A stretch of 64,000 bases of DNA from Cytobacillus massiliigabonensis (GTDB lineage: Bacteria; Bacillota; Bacilli; Bacillales; Cytobacillaceae), in contig NZ_LT904904.1 in the NCBI RefSeq assembly GCF_900199725.1, forward strand, positions 2,268,609-2,332,608, given 5' to 3'. The translations under genes were made by a program, and so were the position numbers. Under the pieces are notes generated by a model. That model had not been told where the DNA came from and did no database searches. It saw only the letters and a list, made by a program, of their open reading frames with translations. Below are positions 40,988-49,032 of the stretch, in pieces (the stretch's first letter is position 1; each line of letters begins with the position of its first letter).

Positions 40988-41022
40988 AAAAGGCAGATTG
41001 CTTTAACGAGCATCTGCCTTTT
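40988..41022. terminator. Terminator of the amino-acid permease gene
   Basis: AAAAGGCAGAT (40988-40998) pairs with ATCTGCCTTTT (41012-41022). The T-run on the minus strand suits the permease gene ending at 41041. Confidence 0.8.
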
Positions 41023-41040
41023 GCTATTCTGTAATAATTT

Positions 41041-42411
41041 TTAATTATTTATTATACTTGCAGTGCTAGTCTTCGCTTTTCGTATGAGATAAATTGCAAT
41101 TAGAAGGATAAACCACACTGGTGTGACGAATAAAGCAACTCGTGTATCCTCGGCAAGAGCAAGTACAACAAGAACAAAGGCGAGAAAGGCAAGGATCAAA
41201 TAATTTGAGAAAGGATAAAGCGGAAGTTTAAATTTGCTTACTCGTGCCAAGTCCGGTCTCGTTTTGCGGTATTTTAAATGACAAATAACTGTTATGCCCC
41301 AAATAAATAGAAAACATACAGTTGAAATACTAGTAATGAGTGTAAAAACGCCTTCAGGCATGACATAGTTTAATATTACAGCAATCAAAATGACAACAGT
41401 TGAAAAGAATAACGCATTAGAAGGCACCTTACGGAAGGTAAGTTTTGTTAGCGGGATTGGTGCGTTCTTATCTTTTGCTAGCGAGTAAAGCATACGGCTC
41501 GTACTAAAAATTGCACTGTTACATGCAGAAGCTGCTGAAGTAAGAACTACAAAGTTGACGATGCCTGCAGCAGCAGCAATCCCAATTGCAAGGAATACTT
41601 GTACGAATGGACTTTCAGCCGGGTTGATCGCATTCCATGGATAGATGCTCATAATAATTATTAAAGCACCGACATAAAAAATTAATATTCGGATAGGGAT
41701 ATTATTAATCGCTTTAGGAATTACCTTTTCCGGATCCTCTGTTTCTCCAGCAGTCAATCCTACAAGTTCAATACCGACAAATGCAAATACAACCATTTGG
41801 AACGAGAGGATAAACCCGTTTATCCCATTAGGAAACATCCCGTCGTGGCTCCATAAATTTGCAAAGCTGGATGCACCAGAGTCAGTCGAAAATCCTTTTA
41901 CAATCATGATTAGACCAATAATAATTAAAGCTAATATGGCAATGATTTTTATTAGAGCGAACCAGAATTCCATTTCACCAAAAAGTTTAACAGTTGCTAG
42001 ATTCATAAACAGCAAGACAACAAGGGCGATTAAACCTGGCATCCACTGTGGAACATCAGGAAACCAAAACTGAGTATAAAGCCCAATAGCTGTTAAATCT
42101 GCCATTGCAATTGATATCCAGCAAAACCAATATGTCCATCCAGTAATAAAAGCAGCCATATCTCCTAAATAATCTTTTACAAAGTCGACAAAGGAATGGT
42201 ATTGCAGATTGCTTAACAGCAGTTCGCCTAGTGCACGCATAATTAAAAAACAGATGATCCCAGTAATGATGTATGCGAATAAAATCGATGGTCCAGCCAA
42301 ATGGATTGATTTCCCTGCACCTAGAAATAACCCAGTACCAATTGCTCCTCCTATTGCAATGAGCTGTACATGCCTGTTTTTAAGACCTCTAGCTAGTTTT
42401 TCTTCCTGCAT
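41041..42411 (-). CDS. Amino-acid permease (APC family, CycA/YtnA-like)
   Basis: The 456-residue protein begins with the typical cytoplasmic MQEEKLARGLKNRHVQLIA and has 12 membrane helices, with IGGAIGTGLFLGAGKSI in the first. The TM6 region is FVGIELVGLTAGETEDPEKVIPKAIN near 217. It is closest in style to the proton-coupled D-serine/D-alanine/glycine and aromatic amino-acid permeases (CycA, AroP, YtnA). The exact substrate is not decided by sequence. The ATG at 42411 is preferred over a GTG four codons earlier because of the usual N-terminus. Single gene with its own terminator. Confidence 0.85.
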   Translation of the reverse strand: MQEEKLARGLKNRHVQLIAIGGAIGTGLFLGAGKSIHLAGPSILFAYIITGIICFLIMRALGELLLSNLQYHSFVDFVKDYLGDMAAFITGWTYWFCWISIAMADLTAIGLYTQFWFPDVPQWMPGLIALVVLLFMNLATVKLFGEMEFWFALIKIIAILALIIIGLIMIVKGFSTDSGASSFANLWSHDGMFPNGINGFILSFQMVVFAFVGIELVGLTAGETEDPEKVIPKAINNIPIRILIFYVGALIIIMSIYPWNAINPAESPFVQVFLAIGIAAAAGIVNFVVLTSAASACNSAIFSTSRMLYSLAKDKNAPIPLTKLTFRKVPSNALFFSTVVILIAVILNYVMPEGVFTLITSISTVCFLFIWGITVICHLKYRKTRPDLARVSKFKLPLYPFSNYLILAFLAFVLVVLALAEDTRVALFVTPVWFILLIAIYLIRKAKTSTASIINN

Positions 42412-42560
42412 AGGTATTCCCACTTTCTCTTATCTAGTTGTTTGCATATACTGCTATAATTTATTTCTATCATTTTAGCTGTGTACTACGACAGCTTGTT
42501 AAAGATTGTAACATACTATATATAAAATCAAAATACTTGAAAAATAAAAATTAATAGAAA

Positions 42561-42661
42561 GGGTCGCAGGACCCAAAAGTGGAATATAGGGCCAGGTCCC
42601 CTGTCCCAAAGTAAATAGGTGGCCTTGAGAAAGAGGGACAAGGAAACTGTCCCCGTGTCCG
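42561..42661. repeat. GC-rich palindromic interspersed-repeat-like element
   Basis: The segment is G/C-rich against an AT-rich background and contains several small palindromes: GGGTC-GCAG-GACCC, AGGTCCCCTGTCCC and GGGACAAGGAAACTGTCCCC. Such GGGACA/TGTCCC elements are scattered between genes in many Bacillaceae. The rest of the 42412-42678 gap shows nothing else. Confidence 0.5.
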
Positions 42662-42678
42662 GCAGTTCCGATAGTATG

Positions 42679-43263
42679 TTAAACAATTAATATTGAAATC
42701 GCACAATACACTAATAACAAGGCCATAACTATATTAAATCGGCTCCGATATTTTACTAGAAATCTTTGAAATAATGAGCCAAAAAGACTCCAAGTAAATG
42801 TACTTAAAAATCCGACAAATGCTAGAAATAATGAGAATGAGAGCAAACTCAGACTTGACGTGTGATAGGGAAGAATAAAGGTAGATACGACTGTCAGTCC
42901 ATATAATATTCCTTTTGGATTAATAAATTGTAGAAGCATTCCTGTTATGAACCGGTTATTTTTGTCTGCTTCATTGTTCGATTCATTCGCTTTACTGGTA
43001 AGTATTTTATAAGCAAGATAAAGCATATAGATTGTGCCGATGATCACCATGAAAAACTCAATTTTAGGAATAATATTTTTAAGAACGAGATTAAAATAGC
43101 TGGAAGTTATCATAATGACAAAGAACCCTGCACTTACGCCTATACAAAAACGAATGGTCTTCTTTAATCCATATTTGTTGGCAAATAACATCGCCATGAT
43201 ATTATTCGGACCCGGAGTAAAACTGGCAATAAAAACGTATAGCAAGAAAGATACTATTGGCAT
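42679..43263 (-). CDS. LysE-family translocator
   Basis: The 194-residue membrane protein has the LysE/RhtB signature FIASFTPGPNNIMAM near 10-24, followed by CIGVSAGFFVIMI near 40 and FINPKGILYGLTVV near 112. It has five or six membrane helices. The family exports amino acids or related metabolites. The ATG at 43263 is placed after GGAGG. The longer start overlaps that site. It is divergent from an XRE-cupin regulator, a common pairing in which the regulator controls the exporter. Confidence 0.88.
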   Translation of the reverse strand: MPIVSFLLYVFIASFTPGPNNIMAMLFANKYGLKKTIRFCIGVSAGFFVIMITSSYFNLVLKNIIPKIEFFMVIIGTIYMLYLAYKILTSKANESNNEADKNNRFITGMLLQFINPKGILYGLTVVSTFILPYHTSSLSLLSFSLFLAFVGFLSTFTWSLFGSLFQRFLVKYRSRFNIVMALLLVYCAISILIV

Positions 43264-43310
43264 ATTGAAACCCTCCATTTTTTTGTGTGTTATAATGTTC
43301 TAAATAATCA

Positions 43311-43352
43311 ATATAACGTCTTACTTTTTATTGTACATTACGGACGTTATAT
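43311..43352. promoter_or_regulatory. Inverted repeat between exporter and regulator
   Basis: ATATAACGTC (43311-43320) and GACGTTATAT (43343-43352) are perfect 10-bp arms 22 bp apart, about two helical turns. It is the likely operator of the adjacent XRE-cupin protein. TTGTACA occurs both inside the spacer and just after the right arm. Confidence 0.55.
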
Positions 43353-43377
43353 TGTACACAAGGAAAGGGTGATATGC

Positions 43378-43932
43378 TTGGAAGATATACAATTAATCCT
43401 CGCTAAAAATTTGAAAGCTTATAGAGAAAGAAAAAAATTAAGTTTAGAAAAGGTTTCAGAGTTAACGGGAGTAAGCAAAACGATGATTGGCCAAATTGAA
43501 AGAGGGGAGTCAAGTCCCACAATTACAACGATTTGGAAAATCGCGAACGGGCTAAAGATTTCCTTTACTTCCCTCATTAATCAATCGCAGCCGGATACAA
43601 AAGTTATGTTAAAAAAGGATGTTCAAGTATTGACTGAAGATAATGGAAGGTATCGAGTGTATCCCTATTTCCCATTTCAGGATGAAAGGCGCTTTGAGGT
43701 TTATTCTGTAGAAATTGAGCCTGGAGGATTTCTAAGCTCAGATTCTCATGGGGAGGGTACGGAAGAATTTATTACTGTATTTGATGGAGAATTAAAGATT
43801 CAAGTGAATAATATGGAATATGCAATTAAAAGTGGTGATTCAATTCGTTTCAAAGCCGACAGACCCCATACTTATCAAAACTCAGGTGAAATGATAACTA
43901 GATTAAGCATGACCATACACTATCCAGCATAA
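43378..43932 (+). CDS. XRE-family regulator with C-terminal cupin domain
   Basis: The 184-residue protein has an N-terminal helix-turn-helix (LSLEKVSELTGVSKTMIGQIERGESSPTITTIWKIANGL near 20-58). The C-terminal cupin barrel has SHGEGTEEFITVFDGELKIQ near 119-138 and DSIRFKADRPHTYQN near 150. Such proteins sense a small ligand through the cupin. The TTG at 43378 is preceded by AAGGAAAGGGTG. It is divergent from the LysE exporter, so it probably controls export of the exporter's substrate. Confidence 0.87.
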   Translation: MEDIQLILAKNLKAYRERKKLSLEKVSELTGVSKTMIGQIERGESSPTITTIWKIANGLKISFTSLINQSQPDTKVMLKKDVQVLTEDNGRYRVYPYFPFQDERRFEVYSVEIEPGGFLSSDSHGEGTEEFITVFDGELKIQVNNMEYAIKSGDSIRFKADRPHTYQNSGEMITRLSMTIHYPA

Positions 43933-43961
43933 AATCCTATTCAGCAGAATAGGATTTTTTT
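43932..43961 (+). terminator. Intrinsic terminator
   Basis: AATCCTATTC pairs with GAATAGGATT around AGCA, followed by TTTTTT. Confidence 0.88.
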
Positions 43962-44065
43962 GCATATATTGATGCGAATCACAGAAAATGTTCAAATGAA
44001 ATTATATAATGGACAATACGTCAAATTTTTAGTTTTTGTTTGTTTAACGAAAAGAGGTTTTTAAA

Positions 44066-45415
44066 ATGCTAGACAACAATACATATATCCCTTCGAGGTT
44101 TAATGCCATCACGCACACAGATGATCATGGAATCGTCCTATTCAATAGCTATAACGGGGCTATTTGCTATTTTTCAGAAGAAGAGAAAGCTGAGGTACTA
44201 AGTTCTCTAAAAAGAAATGGGACGAATGAATTGGCAAGCGAGATAAAACAAGAGTTATATGACAATGGGTATTTAGTTTCAGAACAAGTGGACGAGAAAA
44301 GAAGAGCTCAATTTCTCCATCAATCAATGCACAGGACTGATTTCATGCATCTTGTGCTGATGCCAACGGAAGCTTGTAACTTTCGATGTTCCTATTGCTA
44401 TGAAACATTTCCCCGTGGAAAAATGAATAGAGAAACTATACTTGGGCTTCATGCATTGGTGAAAGAAAAAGCAGCAAGGTTATCTAACTTAAATATAAGC
44501 TGGTTTGGCGGAGAACCATTGCTTGCGTTAGATGTGATTGAAGAGTTGTCAACCTCTTTTATAAATATTGCAAAAGAAAATAAAATCCAATATTCATCTG
44601 ATCTTGTAACAAACGGTTATTTTTTAACAAAAGAAGTGTTTCAAAAACTACTGTCTTGGGAAATTCGGCAACTGATGGTCACTATTGATGGAATTGGAGA
44701 AGTTCACGATAGGAGAAGGTATTTAGCAGGCGGTGGGAAAACCTTTAGCAAAATAATCGAAAATCTAACGGGATTAAAAGATATATCAGGTGATTTTGAT
44801 ATGACGATACGAGTAAATTTCGACGAAAGTAATTTACATGAAACGTCTAAATTAATCGAATTCCTAAAGGTTCATTTTGCCGATGATAAGCGATTTGGCG
44901 TTATCTTTCGACCAGTTGGAAGATGGGGTGGGGCGAATGATGATGAGCTTCCTGTATGCAGCCAGATTACATCCAATAAAAAAATTTGGGAATTCACAAA
45001 TGAAGCAGTTACAAATGGATTGGAAATAAGCTCTATGATTTCAGGCTCTCTCATGCCAACAGGGTCGGTTTGTTATGCTGCGAAACCCAATTCTTTAGTT
45101 GTTGGATCTAATGGGCAGTTATATAAATGTACGATTGCTCTGAATGAAGAAATGAATAGGGTCGGACAAATTCATGAAGATGGAAGTGTAACGCTTGATT
45201 TCGACAAAATTGCTATATGGACGACATCTGGGGAAGAAACAGATTCAGTCTGTCAATCTTGCTTCTATCGTCCAGCATGCCAAGGAAACCATTGTCCTTT
45301 GTACCGGATGAGAACGGGTGAAAGACCTTGTCCATACGAAAAAAGAAGTATAAAGAAAGTTTTAAATCTAATATGGAAAAATAGTTTGAAAGAAGAAATT
45401 ACCTTATATAAGTGA
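44066..45415 (+). CDS. Radical SAM/SPASM peptide-modifying enzyme
   Basis: The 449-residue protein has an N-terminal region of about 95 residues (SRFNAITHTDDHGIVLFNSY near 10) that looks like the peptide-binding part of RiPP maturases. The radical SAM core carries the CX3CX2C cluster motif EACNFRCSYC (Cys104, 108, 111) and ISWFGGEPL near 145. The SPASM region is Cys-rich, with CYAAKPNSLVVGSNGQLYKC near 340 and CQSCFYRPACQGNHCPL near 396. SPASM enzymes place extra Fe-S clusters and cross-link, epimerise or otherwise modify peptides. A 28-residue peptide gene starts 22 bp after the stop and is the probable substrate. Confidence 0.87.
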   Translation: MLDNNTYIPSRFNAITHTDDHGIVLFNSYNGAICYFSEEEKAEVLSSLKRNGTNELASEIKQELYDNGYLVSEQVDEKRRAQFLHQSMHRTDFMHLVLMPTEACNFRCSYCYETFPRGKMNRETILGLHALVKEKAARLSNLNISWFGGEPLLALDVIEELSTSFINIAKENKIQYSSDLVTNGYFLTKEVFQKLLSWEIRQLMVTIDGIGEVHDRRRYLAGGGKTFSKIIENLTGLKDISGDFDMTIRVNFDESNLHETSKLIEFLKVHFADDKRFGVIFRPVGRWGGANDDELPVCSQITSNKKIWEFTNEAVTNGLEISSMISGSLMPTGSVCYAAKPNSLVVGSNGQLYKCTIALNEEMNRVGQIHEDGSVTLDFDKIAIWTTSGEETDSVCQSCFYRPACQGNHCPLYRMRTGERPCPYEKRSIKKVLNLIWKNSLKEEITLYK

Positions 45416-45437
45416 CTACATAAAAGGGGGTGAAATG

Positions 45438-45524
45438 ATGCGTATTCTACGTCCTGCAACAGCACCAGTTACAAATACAAACTCTGGAAAAGTAATGAAG
45501 TCCGTACCTGGAAACTTAAACTAA
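45438..45524 (+). CDS. Candidate RiPP precursor peptide
   Basis: The 28-residue peptide begins MRILRPATAPVTNTNSGK and ends VPGNLN. It is preceded by AGGGGGTGA and followed by a strong terminator at 45532-45576, so it is a genuine short gene. It lies directly behind the radical SAM/SPASM gene, the usual place for a substrate. It has no Cys and no aromatic residue, which excludes sactipeptide and aromatic cyclophane chemistry. Length is close to that of PqqA or MftA. A second ATG three bases earlier (45435) could be used. The modification and function are unknown. No transporter or peptidase gene is adjacent. Confidence 0.65.
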   Translation: MRILRPATAPVTNTNSGKVMKSVPGNLN

Positions 45525-45531
45525 GATGTAG

Positions 45532-45576
45532 AATCCTGCCACCCCATATTCAAAGATGGGAGGCGGGATTTTTTTA
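45532..45576 (+). terminator. Intrinsic terminator after the peptide gene
   Basis: AATCCTGCC (45532-45540) pairs with GGCGGGATT (45562-45570), with inner CCCCAT/ATGGGA pairing. A T-run follows. Confidence 0.85.
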
Positions 45577-45684
45577 TTCTCTTTTGCGATTCCATCTCAT
45601 TTTCCCAATTATACAAATCATTGTTTTATAATTAGGCAGGATGATGATTTCACTTGTCCTAAAATGAAAAAGGAGTTTTTAGAC

Positions 45685-46242
45685 ATGTTATATCAGAATA
45701 AGAAAGAGTTTCCAATCCTTTATACAGATCGCCTAGTTTTAAGGGAGGTTACTAATAAAGATGCTCATGACATATATCAATATCTTTCAGATGATGAAGT
45801 GAAGAAGCACTATGGATTAGCCCCTTTTGAGTCATTAAAGGAAGCGTTAGGGGAAATTGCATGGTATCACGAGATTTTTCATCAAAATACCGGTATACGG
45901 TGGGGGATCACTCTAAAAGGTACAGATAAGGTAATTGGAAGCTGTGGGTTTCTTAACTATACAAAGCAGCATGCCCGTGCTGAGGTAGGGGCAGAGCTAG
46001 CAAAAGAATATTGGAGAACAGGCATAGTTTCTGAAGCTTTTCAGGCAATATTAGCATTCGGATATAAGGAAATGGAATTGATGAGAATACAGGCACTGAT
46101 TGAACCGGAAAACATGGCATCGATAAAACTTGCTGAGAAAAACGGTTTTATAAGAGAAGGACTTCTTAGAAAATATGAATATACAAATGGTAAATTTGAC
46201 GATTTGCTCATATATTCTTTATTACGGGATGAATTTTGTTAA
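45685..46242 (+). CDS. GNAT N-acetyltransferase (RimJ/RimL-like)
   Basis: The 185-residue protein begins like RimJ-type acetyltransferases (ILYTDRLVLREVTNKDAHDIYQYLSD near 10-35). It has the acetyl-CoA-binding region GAELAKEYWRTGIVSEAFQAILAFG near 111-135 and ENMASIKLAEKNGFIREGLLRKY near 150. It likely acetylates an N-terminal amine or a small-molecule amine. AAAAAGGAG sits nine bases before the ATG. A longer in-frame reading starts inside the upstream terminator and is rejected. Confidence 0.85.
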   Translation: MLYQNKKEFPILYTDRLVLREVTNKDAHDIYQYLSDDEVKKHYGLAPFESLKEALGEIAWYHEIFHQNTGIRWGITLKGTDKVIGSCGFLNYTKQHARAEVGAELAKEYWRTGIVSEAFQAILAFGYKEMELMRIQALIEPENMASIKLAEKNGFIREGLLRKYEYTNGKFDDLLIYSLLRDEFC

Positions 46243-46380
46243 TGAGTTGATTTAGCGTATTTAGCATTTTTAAGAATAATACAAGACATAAATTACATAA
46301 TGTTTTATAACATGCCTTTATTAGAGTATTGATTATACGGAAAGAAACTAGCTGTCTGCTTTTGGAAGGAGCTGGTTGCT

Positions 46381-46563
46381 ATGTATAGGAATAAAAATAA
46401 GGGAATCATTATTATTTTATGTGCCATCCTTTTCATTTTTCTAACTGTGATTGTATTCCGCAGTATAACTATTTATATCGTGTATAGTTCTGGTGCTGGT
46501 CCCATTGTTATTATTGGAGTACTCCTGCTGGCAATTTTTATTGCATATATTAGAGGGGGATAA
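46381..46563 (+). CDS. Small membrane protein
   Basis: The 60-residue protein has two hydrophobic segments (about 8-28 and 36-57) separated by a short loop with Ser-Gly, and begins MYRNKNKGIIIILC. GGAAGGAG precedes the ATG. It is convergent with the PlcR-like regulator gene. Nothing else indicates a role. Family not recognised. Confidence 0.6.
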   Translation: MYRNKNKGIIIILCAILFIFLTVIVFRSITIYIVYSSGAGPIVIIGVLLLAIFIAYIRGG

Positions 46564-46607
46564 GCATATTTAGCTATTATAGCTAAAAGGAAGGGACAAT
46601 GTTTTTA

Positions 46608-47507
46608 TTATCCCTTTTGTTCTGTTTCTACAAATTCTCCTTTTTTCTTGTTAATCATTTGAACGTATTCTTGTCTTTTTAATAATTGGAAAATAAATAG
46701 GGATGTTTTAAATGCATCACTAATTTTTTGTGGATTAGCGCCTAACTCTTCTAAGGATATGCCTTGTTGGTAATATAGCTGACCAGCCATTGATATATCT
46801 TCATTTTCTAAGGAAAGCTGAATTCCTAATTCAGCATGGATGAGCGAAAGCTTGAAATCCTGCTGTAAAAAGTATAACTTTGCCAAATTATAATGAATTT
46901 TTATTTGAAAAAGATAATGCTGTTTAAGAAAATCATGATAGGATAGTATGGTATTATATTGCTGCAGACTTTTTTGAAACATCTTATTTTCTGCGTAAAT
47001 AATCGCCAGGCTGTTTTGAATTTTGAAATCTATAAAGTCTTGTCCAAATAAAGGATGATTGCTGTCTAATAAATCTTCAAGCATAGTTACTGCTTTTTGC
47101 CAATCGATCTTTTTTAAATAATAGCTAGAAATGGTATACACCCATTTAATTAATTGATCGAATTTGTAACCTAAATTCCTGGTAGACTGTTTTAATTCAT
47201 TCGCGGTAATTTCAAACGTTTCCTTGTAGTCCTTTCTTTTCATTAAATCTTCAAGTATACGTTCAGTCTCTTGGATATAGCCTTGTGCATCATTCAATAG
47301 AATTTTATAAAAGTAATCTAAGCTTACCTTTAATCGAATCGAGAGAATGTATAATATATCAACGCTTGGATATCCTCTTCCAGCTTCAATTCCGCTAATG
47401 GTTGCTTGCGTGCAAATCCCTTCTGCAAGCTGAGCTTGCGACAAATTATTTGTCTTCCTCAATCTTTTAATTTCTTCACCTAATGCTTTAGCATTTAAAA
47501 CGATCAT
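46608..47507 (-). CDS. PlcR-like quorum-sensing transcriptional activator (HTH-TPR, RRNPP family)
   Basis: The 299-residue protein has an N-terminal XRE helix-turn-helix (LGEEIKRLRKTNNLSQAQLAEGICTQATISGIEAG near 9-43). TPR-type helices follow to the end. Segments such as NSLAIIYAENKMFQKSL near 166 and GQLYYQQGISLEELG near 246 align with the same regions of B. cereus PlcR. PlcR is about 285 residues and binds the PapR peptide in its TPR domain. A gene for a PapR-like peptide lies divergently 161 bp away. The targets here are unknown. Confidence 0.85.
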   Translation of the reverse strand: MIVLNAKALGEEIKRLRKTNNLSQAQLAEGICTQATISGIEAGRGYPSVDILYILSIRLKVSLDYFYKILLNDAQGYIQETERILEDLMKRKDYKETFEITANELKQSTRNLGYKFDQLIKWVYTISSYYLKKIDWQKAVTMLEDLLDSNHPLFGQDFIDFKIQNSLAIIYAENKMFQKSLQQYNTILSYHDFLKQHYLFQIKIHYNLAKLYFLQQDFKLSLIHAELGIQLSLENEDISMAGQLYYQQGISLEELGANPQKISDAFKTSLFIFQLLKRQEYVQMINKKKGEFVETEQKG

Positions 47508-47520
47508 TTTCTCACCATTA

Positions 47521-47536
47521 TATAAAAAATTTTATA
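47521..47536. promoter_or_regulatory. PlcR-box-like palindrome before the regulator
   Basis: TATAAAAAATTTTATA matches the shape of the PlcR box TATGNANNNNTNCATA, with its G and C replaced symmetrically by A and T. It lies 13 bp before the regulator start, downstream of a minus-strand extended -10 (TATAAT at 47570-47575). It may mediate autoregulation. Confidence 0.4.
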
Positions 47537-47617
47537 ATATTTTAGAAATAACTATCATTTCCAACTATTATTATAGCATACCCCTTTAAACAGCCTAGGA
47601 TTGAGAATGCAACAAAA

Positions 47618-47633
47618 TATGAAATCTTTTAGA
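47618..47633 (+). promoter_or_regulatory. Partial PlcR-box-like site before the peptide gene
   Basis: TATGAAATCTTTTAGA matches eight of the ten fixed positions of TATGNANNNNTNCATA, with a perfect left half-site. It lies 36 bp before the signal-peptide gene and may be the activator site for it. Confidence 0.35.
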
Positions 47634-47668
47634 ATAAGGTTATAAATTAAAGGATAGGGTGATGAAAA

Positions 47669-47785
47669 ATGAAAAAATTAGTAGCAGTTTTATTATTAGC
47701 AGGGATTTTATTTGCACAGGTTGGTGGATCTGCACCTGCTGTTAGCGCGGCTGGAGAGGATGTTACATTACCGTTCGAACATTGA
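47669..47785 (+). CDS. PapR-like quorum-sensing signal peptide precursor
   Basis: The 38-residue product has a basic start and a secretion-type hydrophobic core (MKKLVAVLLLAGILFAQ). A short AxA-like region (APAVSAAG) follows, and the end is EDVTLPFEH. B. cereus group PapR is a similar short exported precursor whose C-terminal active peptides end LPFEF, MPFEF, VPFEF or LPFEY, so LPFEH is a close variant. GGATAGGG precedes the ATG, and an 18-bp terminator follows. In B. cereus papR lies downstream of plcR on the same strand. Here the two are divergent. Confidence 0.75.
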   Translation: MKKLVAVLLLAGILFAQVGGSAPAVSAAGEDVTLPFEH

Positions 47786-47792
47786 TCAATTA

Positions 47793-47838
47793 AATGTCAA
47801 TATCCAAGGCAATTCTGCTTTGGATATTGACATTTTTT
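47793..47838 (+). terminator. Intrinsic terminator after the signal peptide gene
   Basis: AATGTCAATATCCAAGGC (47793-47810) pairs with GCTTTGGATATTGACATT (47817-47834), one G-T pair, then TTTT. Confidence 0.9.
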
Positions 47839-47940
47839 ATAAGGTAAAGACATCTGATAAAAAAGGTAAAAGAATAGATTAACAAGTTATACATGCAACC
47901 CTGGTTATTGGGCATCCTTTTTAAAGGTGGGGATGGTTTG

Positions 47941-48087
47941 GTGTCCTTAGGCAATAAGGTTAAATATAATGAAGATATATATATTATTGTTCATATTTAT
48001 GAATCCGGATTTGTAGAAATAAAAGATGTCAAACATCTTTGTAATGTAGAATTGGTTTCTATTTCAGATATTAAAATAATTGAATAA
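47941..48087 (+). CDS. Small hypothetical protein
   Basis: The 48-residue protein runs from GTG 47941 and has a small beta-barrel-like pattern: NKVKYNEDIYIIVHIYESG, then FVEIKDVKHL and ELVSISDIKIIE. AAAGGTGGGGAT precedes the start. The in-frame ATG at 47893 would place that site inside the gene. Similar short proteins occur in Bacillus without known function. A terminator follows at 48098-48129. Confidence 0.5.
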   Translation: MSLGNKVKYNEDIYIIVHIYESGFVEIKDVKHLCNVELVSISDIKIIE

Positions 48088-48097
48088 TAGATTTAAG

Positions 48098-48129
48098 AAG
48101 TACTCATAAAAAGAATGAGTACTTTTTCT
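48098..48129 (+). terminator. Intrinsic terminator
   Basis: AAGTACTCAT pairs with ATGAGTACTT around AAAAAGA, followed by TTTCTTTTTTT. Confidence 0.85.
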
Positions 48130-48184
48130 TTTTTTACTAAAAATGCAATAATTATATAAATATAATTGGAAAGGGGCTACAGGA

Positions 48185-48934
48185 ATGGAATTCAGTGAAA
48201 AAGTCATTGTAATAACAGGAGCAGCAAATGGGATTGGAAAGGGACTGGCTTCTGCTTATGCTAAAAAAGGGGCTAAAATTGTTGCTGCTGATATGGATGA
48301 GAAGGCCGGTAAGAAAATTGTGGAAGAAATAAACAACCTTAAAGGAAGGGCTATTTTTGTTCAGACCGATGTTCGGAAAGAAGCTGAGATCATTCGATTA
48401 ATGCAAAAAGCGAAAGAGGAGTTTGGGCAAATTGATATCCTTATAAACAATGCGGGCATTTCCAGATGGAAATCATTGTATGAAATAACTGCTGATGAAT
48501 GGGATGATATTCTTCACACAAATCTCCGCAGTGTATTTCTTTGTTCAAGAGAAGCAGCAAAGTATATGAGAGAGAATACAACTGGCGGGGCCATCGTCAA
48601 TCTTGCTTCCACTCGTTCATTAATGTCCGAACCGAATTCAGAAGCTTATGCTGCCTCAAAAGGCGGAATCGTTTCCTTAACACATGCCTTGGCAATTTCA
48701 TTAAGCAATGACAGAATAACTGTTAATGCCGTCTCCCCAGGATGGATAGAAACAGGCAATTATTACGACTTAAGAAAAGTTGACCATGAACAGCATCCAT
48801 CTATGCGAGTTGGAAAACCAGATGATATTGCAAGAGCATGCTTTTATTTAACAGCATCAGATAATAATTTTGTAACCGGTGTGAATCTGGTTGTTGATGG
48901 AGGAATGACAAGGAAAATGATTTATGAAGAATAA
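48185..48934 (+). CDS. SDR-family oxidoreductase
   Basis: The 249-residue classical short-chain dehydrogenase has the cofactor motif TGAANGIG at 12-19, NNAG near 89-92, and the active-site Ser and YAASK around residues 142-162. VSPGWIETG near 183 and a C-terminal TGVNLVVDGGM complete the family pattern. AADMD after the second strand suggests NAD rather than NADP. The substrate is unknown. GGAAAGGGG precedes the ATG. Confidence 0.87.
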   Translation: MEFSEKVIVITGAANGIGKGLASAYAKKGAKIVAADMDEKAGKKIVEEINNLKGRAIFVQTDVRKEAEIIRLMQKAKEEFGQIDILINNAGISRWKSLYEITADEWDDILHTNLRSVFLCSREAAKYMRENTTGGAIVNLASTRSLMSEPNSEAYAASKGGIVSLTHALAISLSNDRITVNAVSPGWIETGNYYDLRKVDHEQHPSMRVGKPDDIARACFYLTASDNNFVTGVNLVVDGGMTRKMIYEE

Positions 48935-49032
48935 AATAGCTTCATCTTTGTTTTTCTTTTAGATATAGTGGTAATCTTAGAATATATATTTGAGTAGTAA
49001 TTATACTTTGTTGAGTAAGGAGTCGGATAAAA

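Noticed and set aside
45556-45684. Extended acetyltransferase N-terminus
   Set aside because: It begins inside the terminator hairpin of the peptide gene. AAAAAGGAG precedes ATG 45685.
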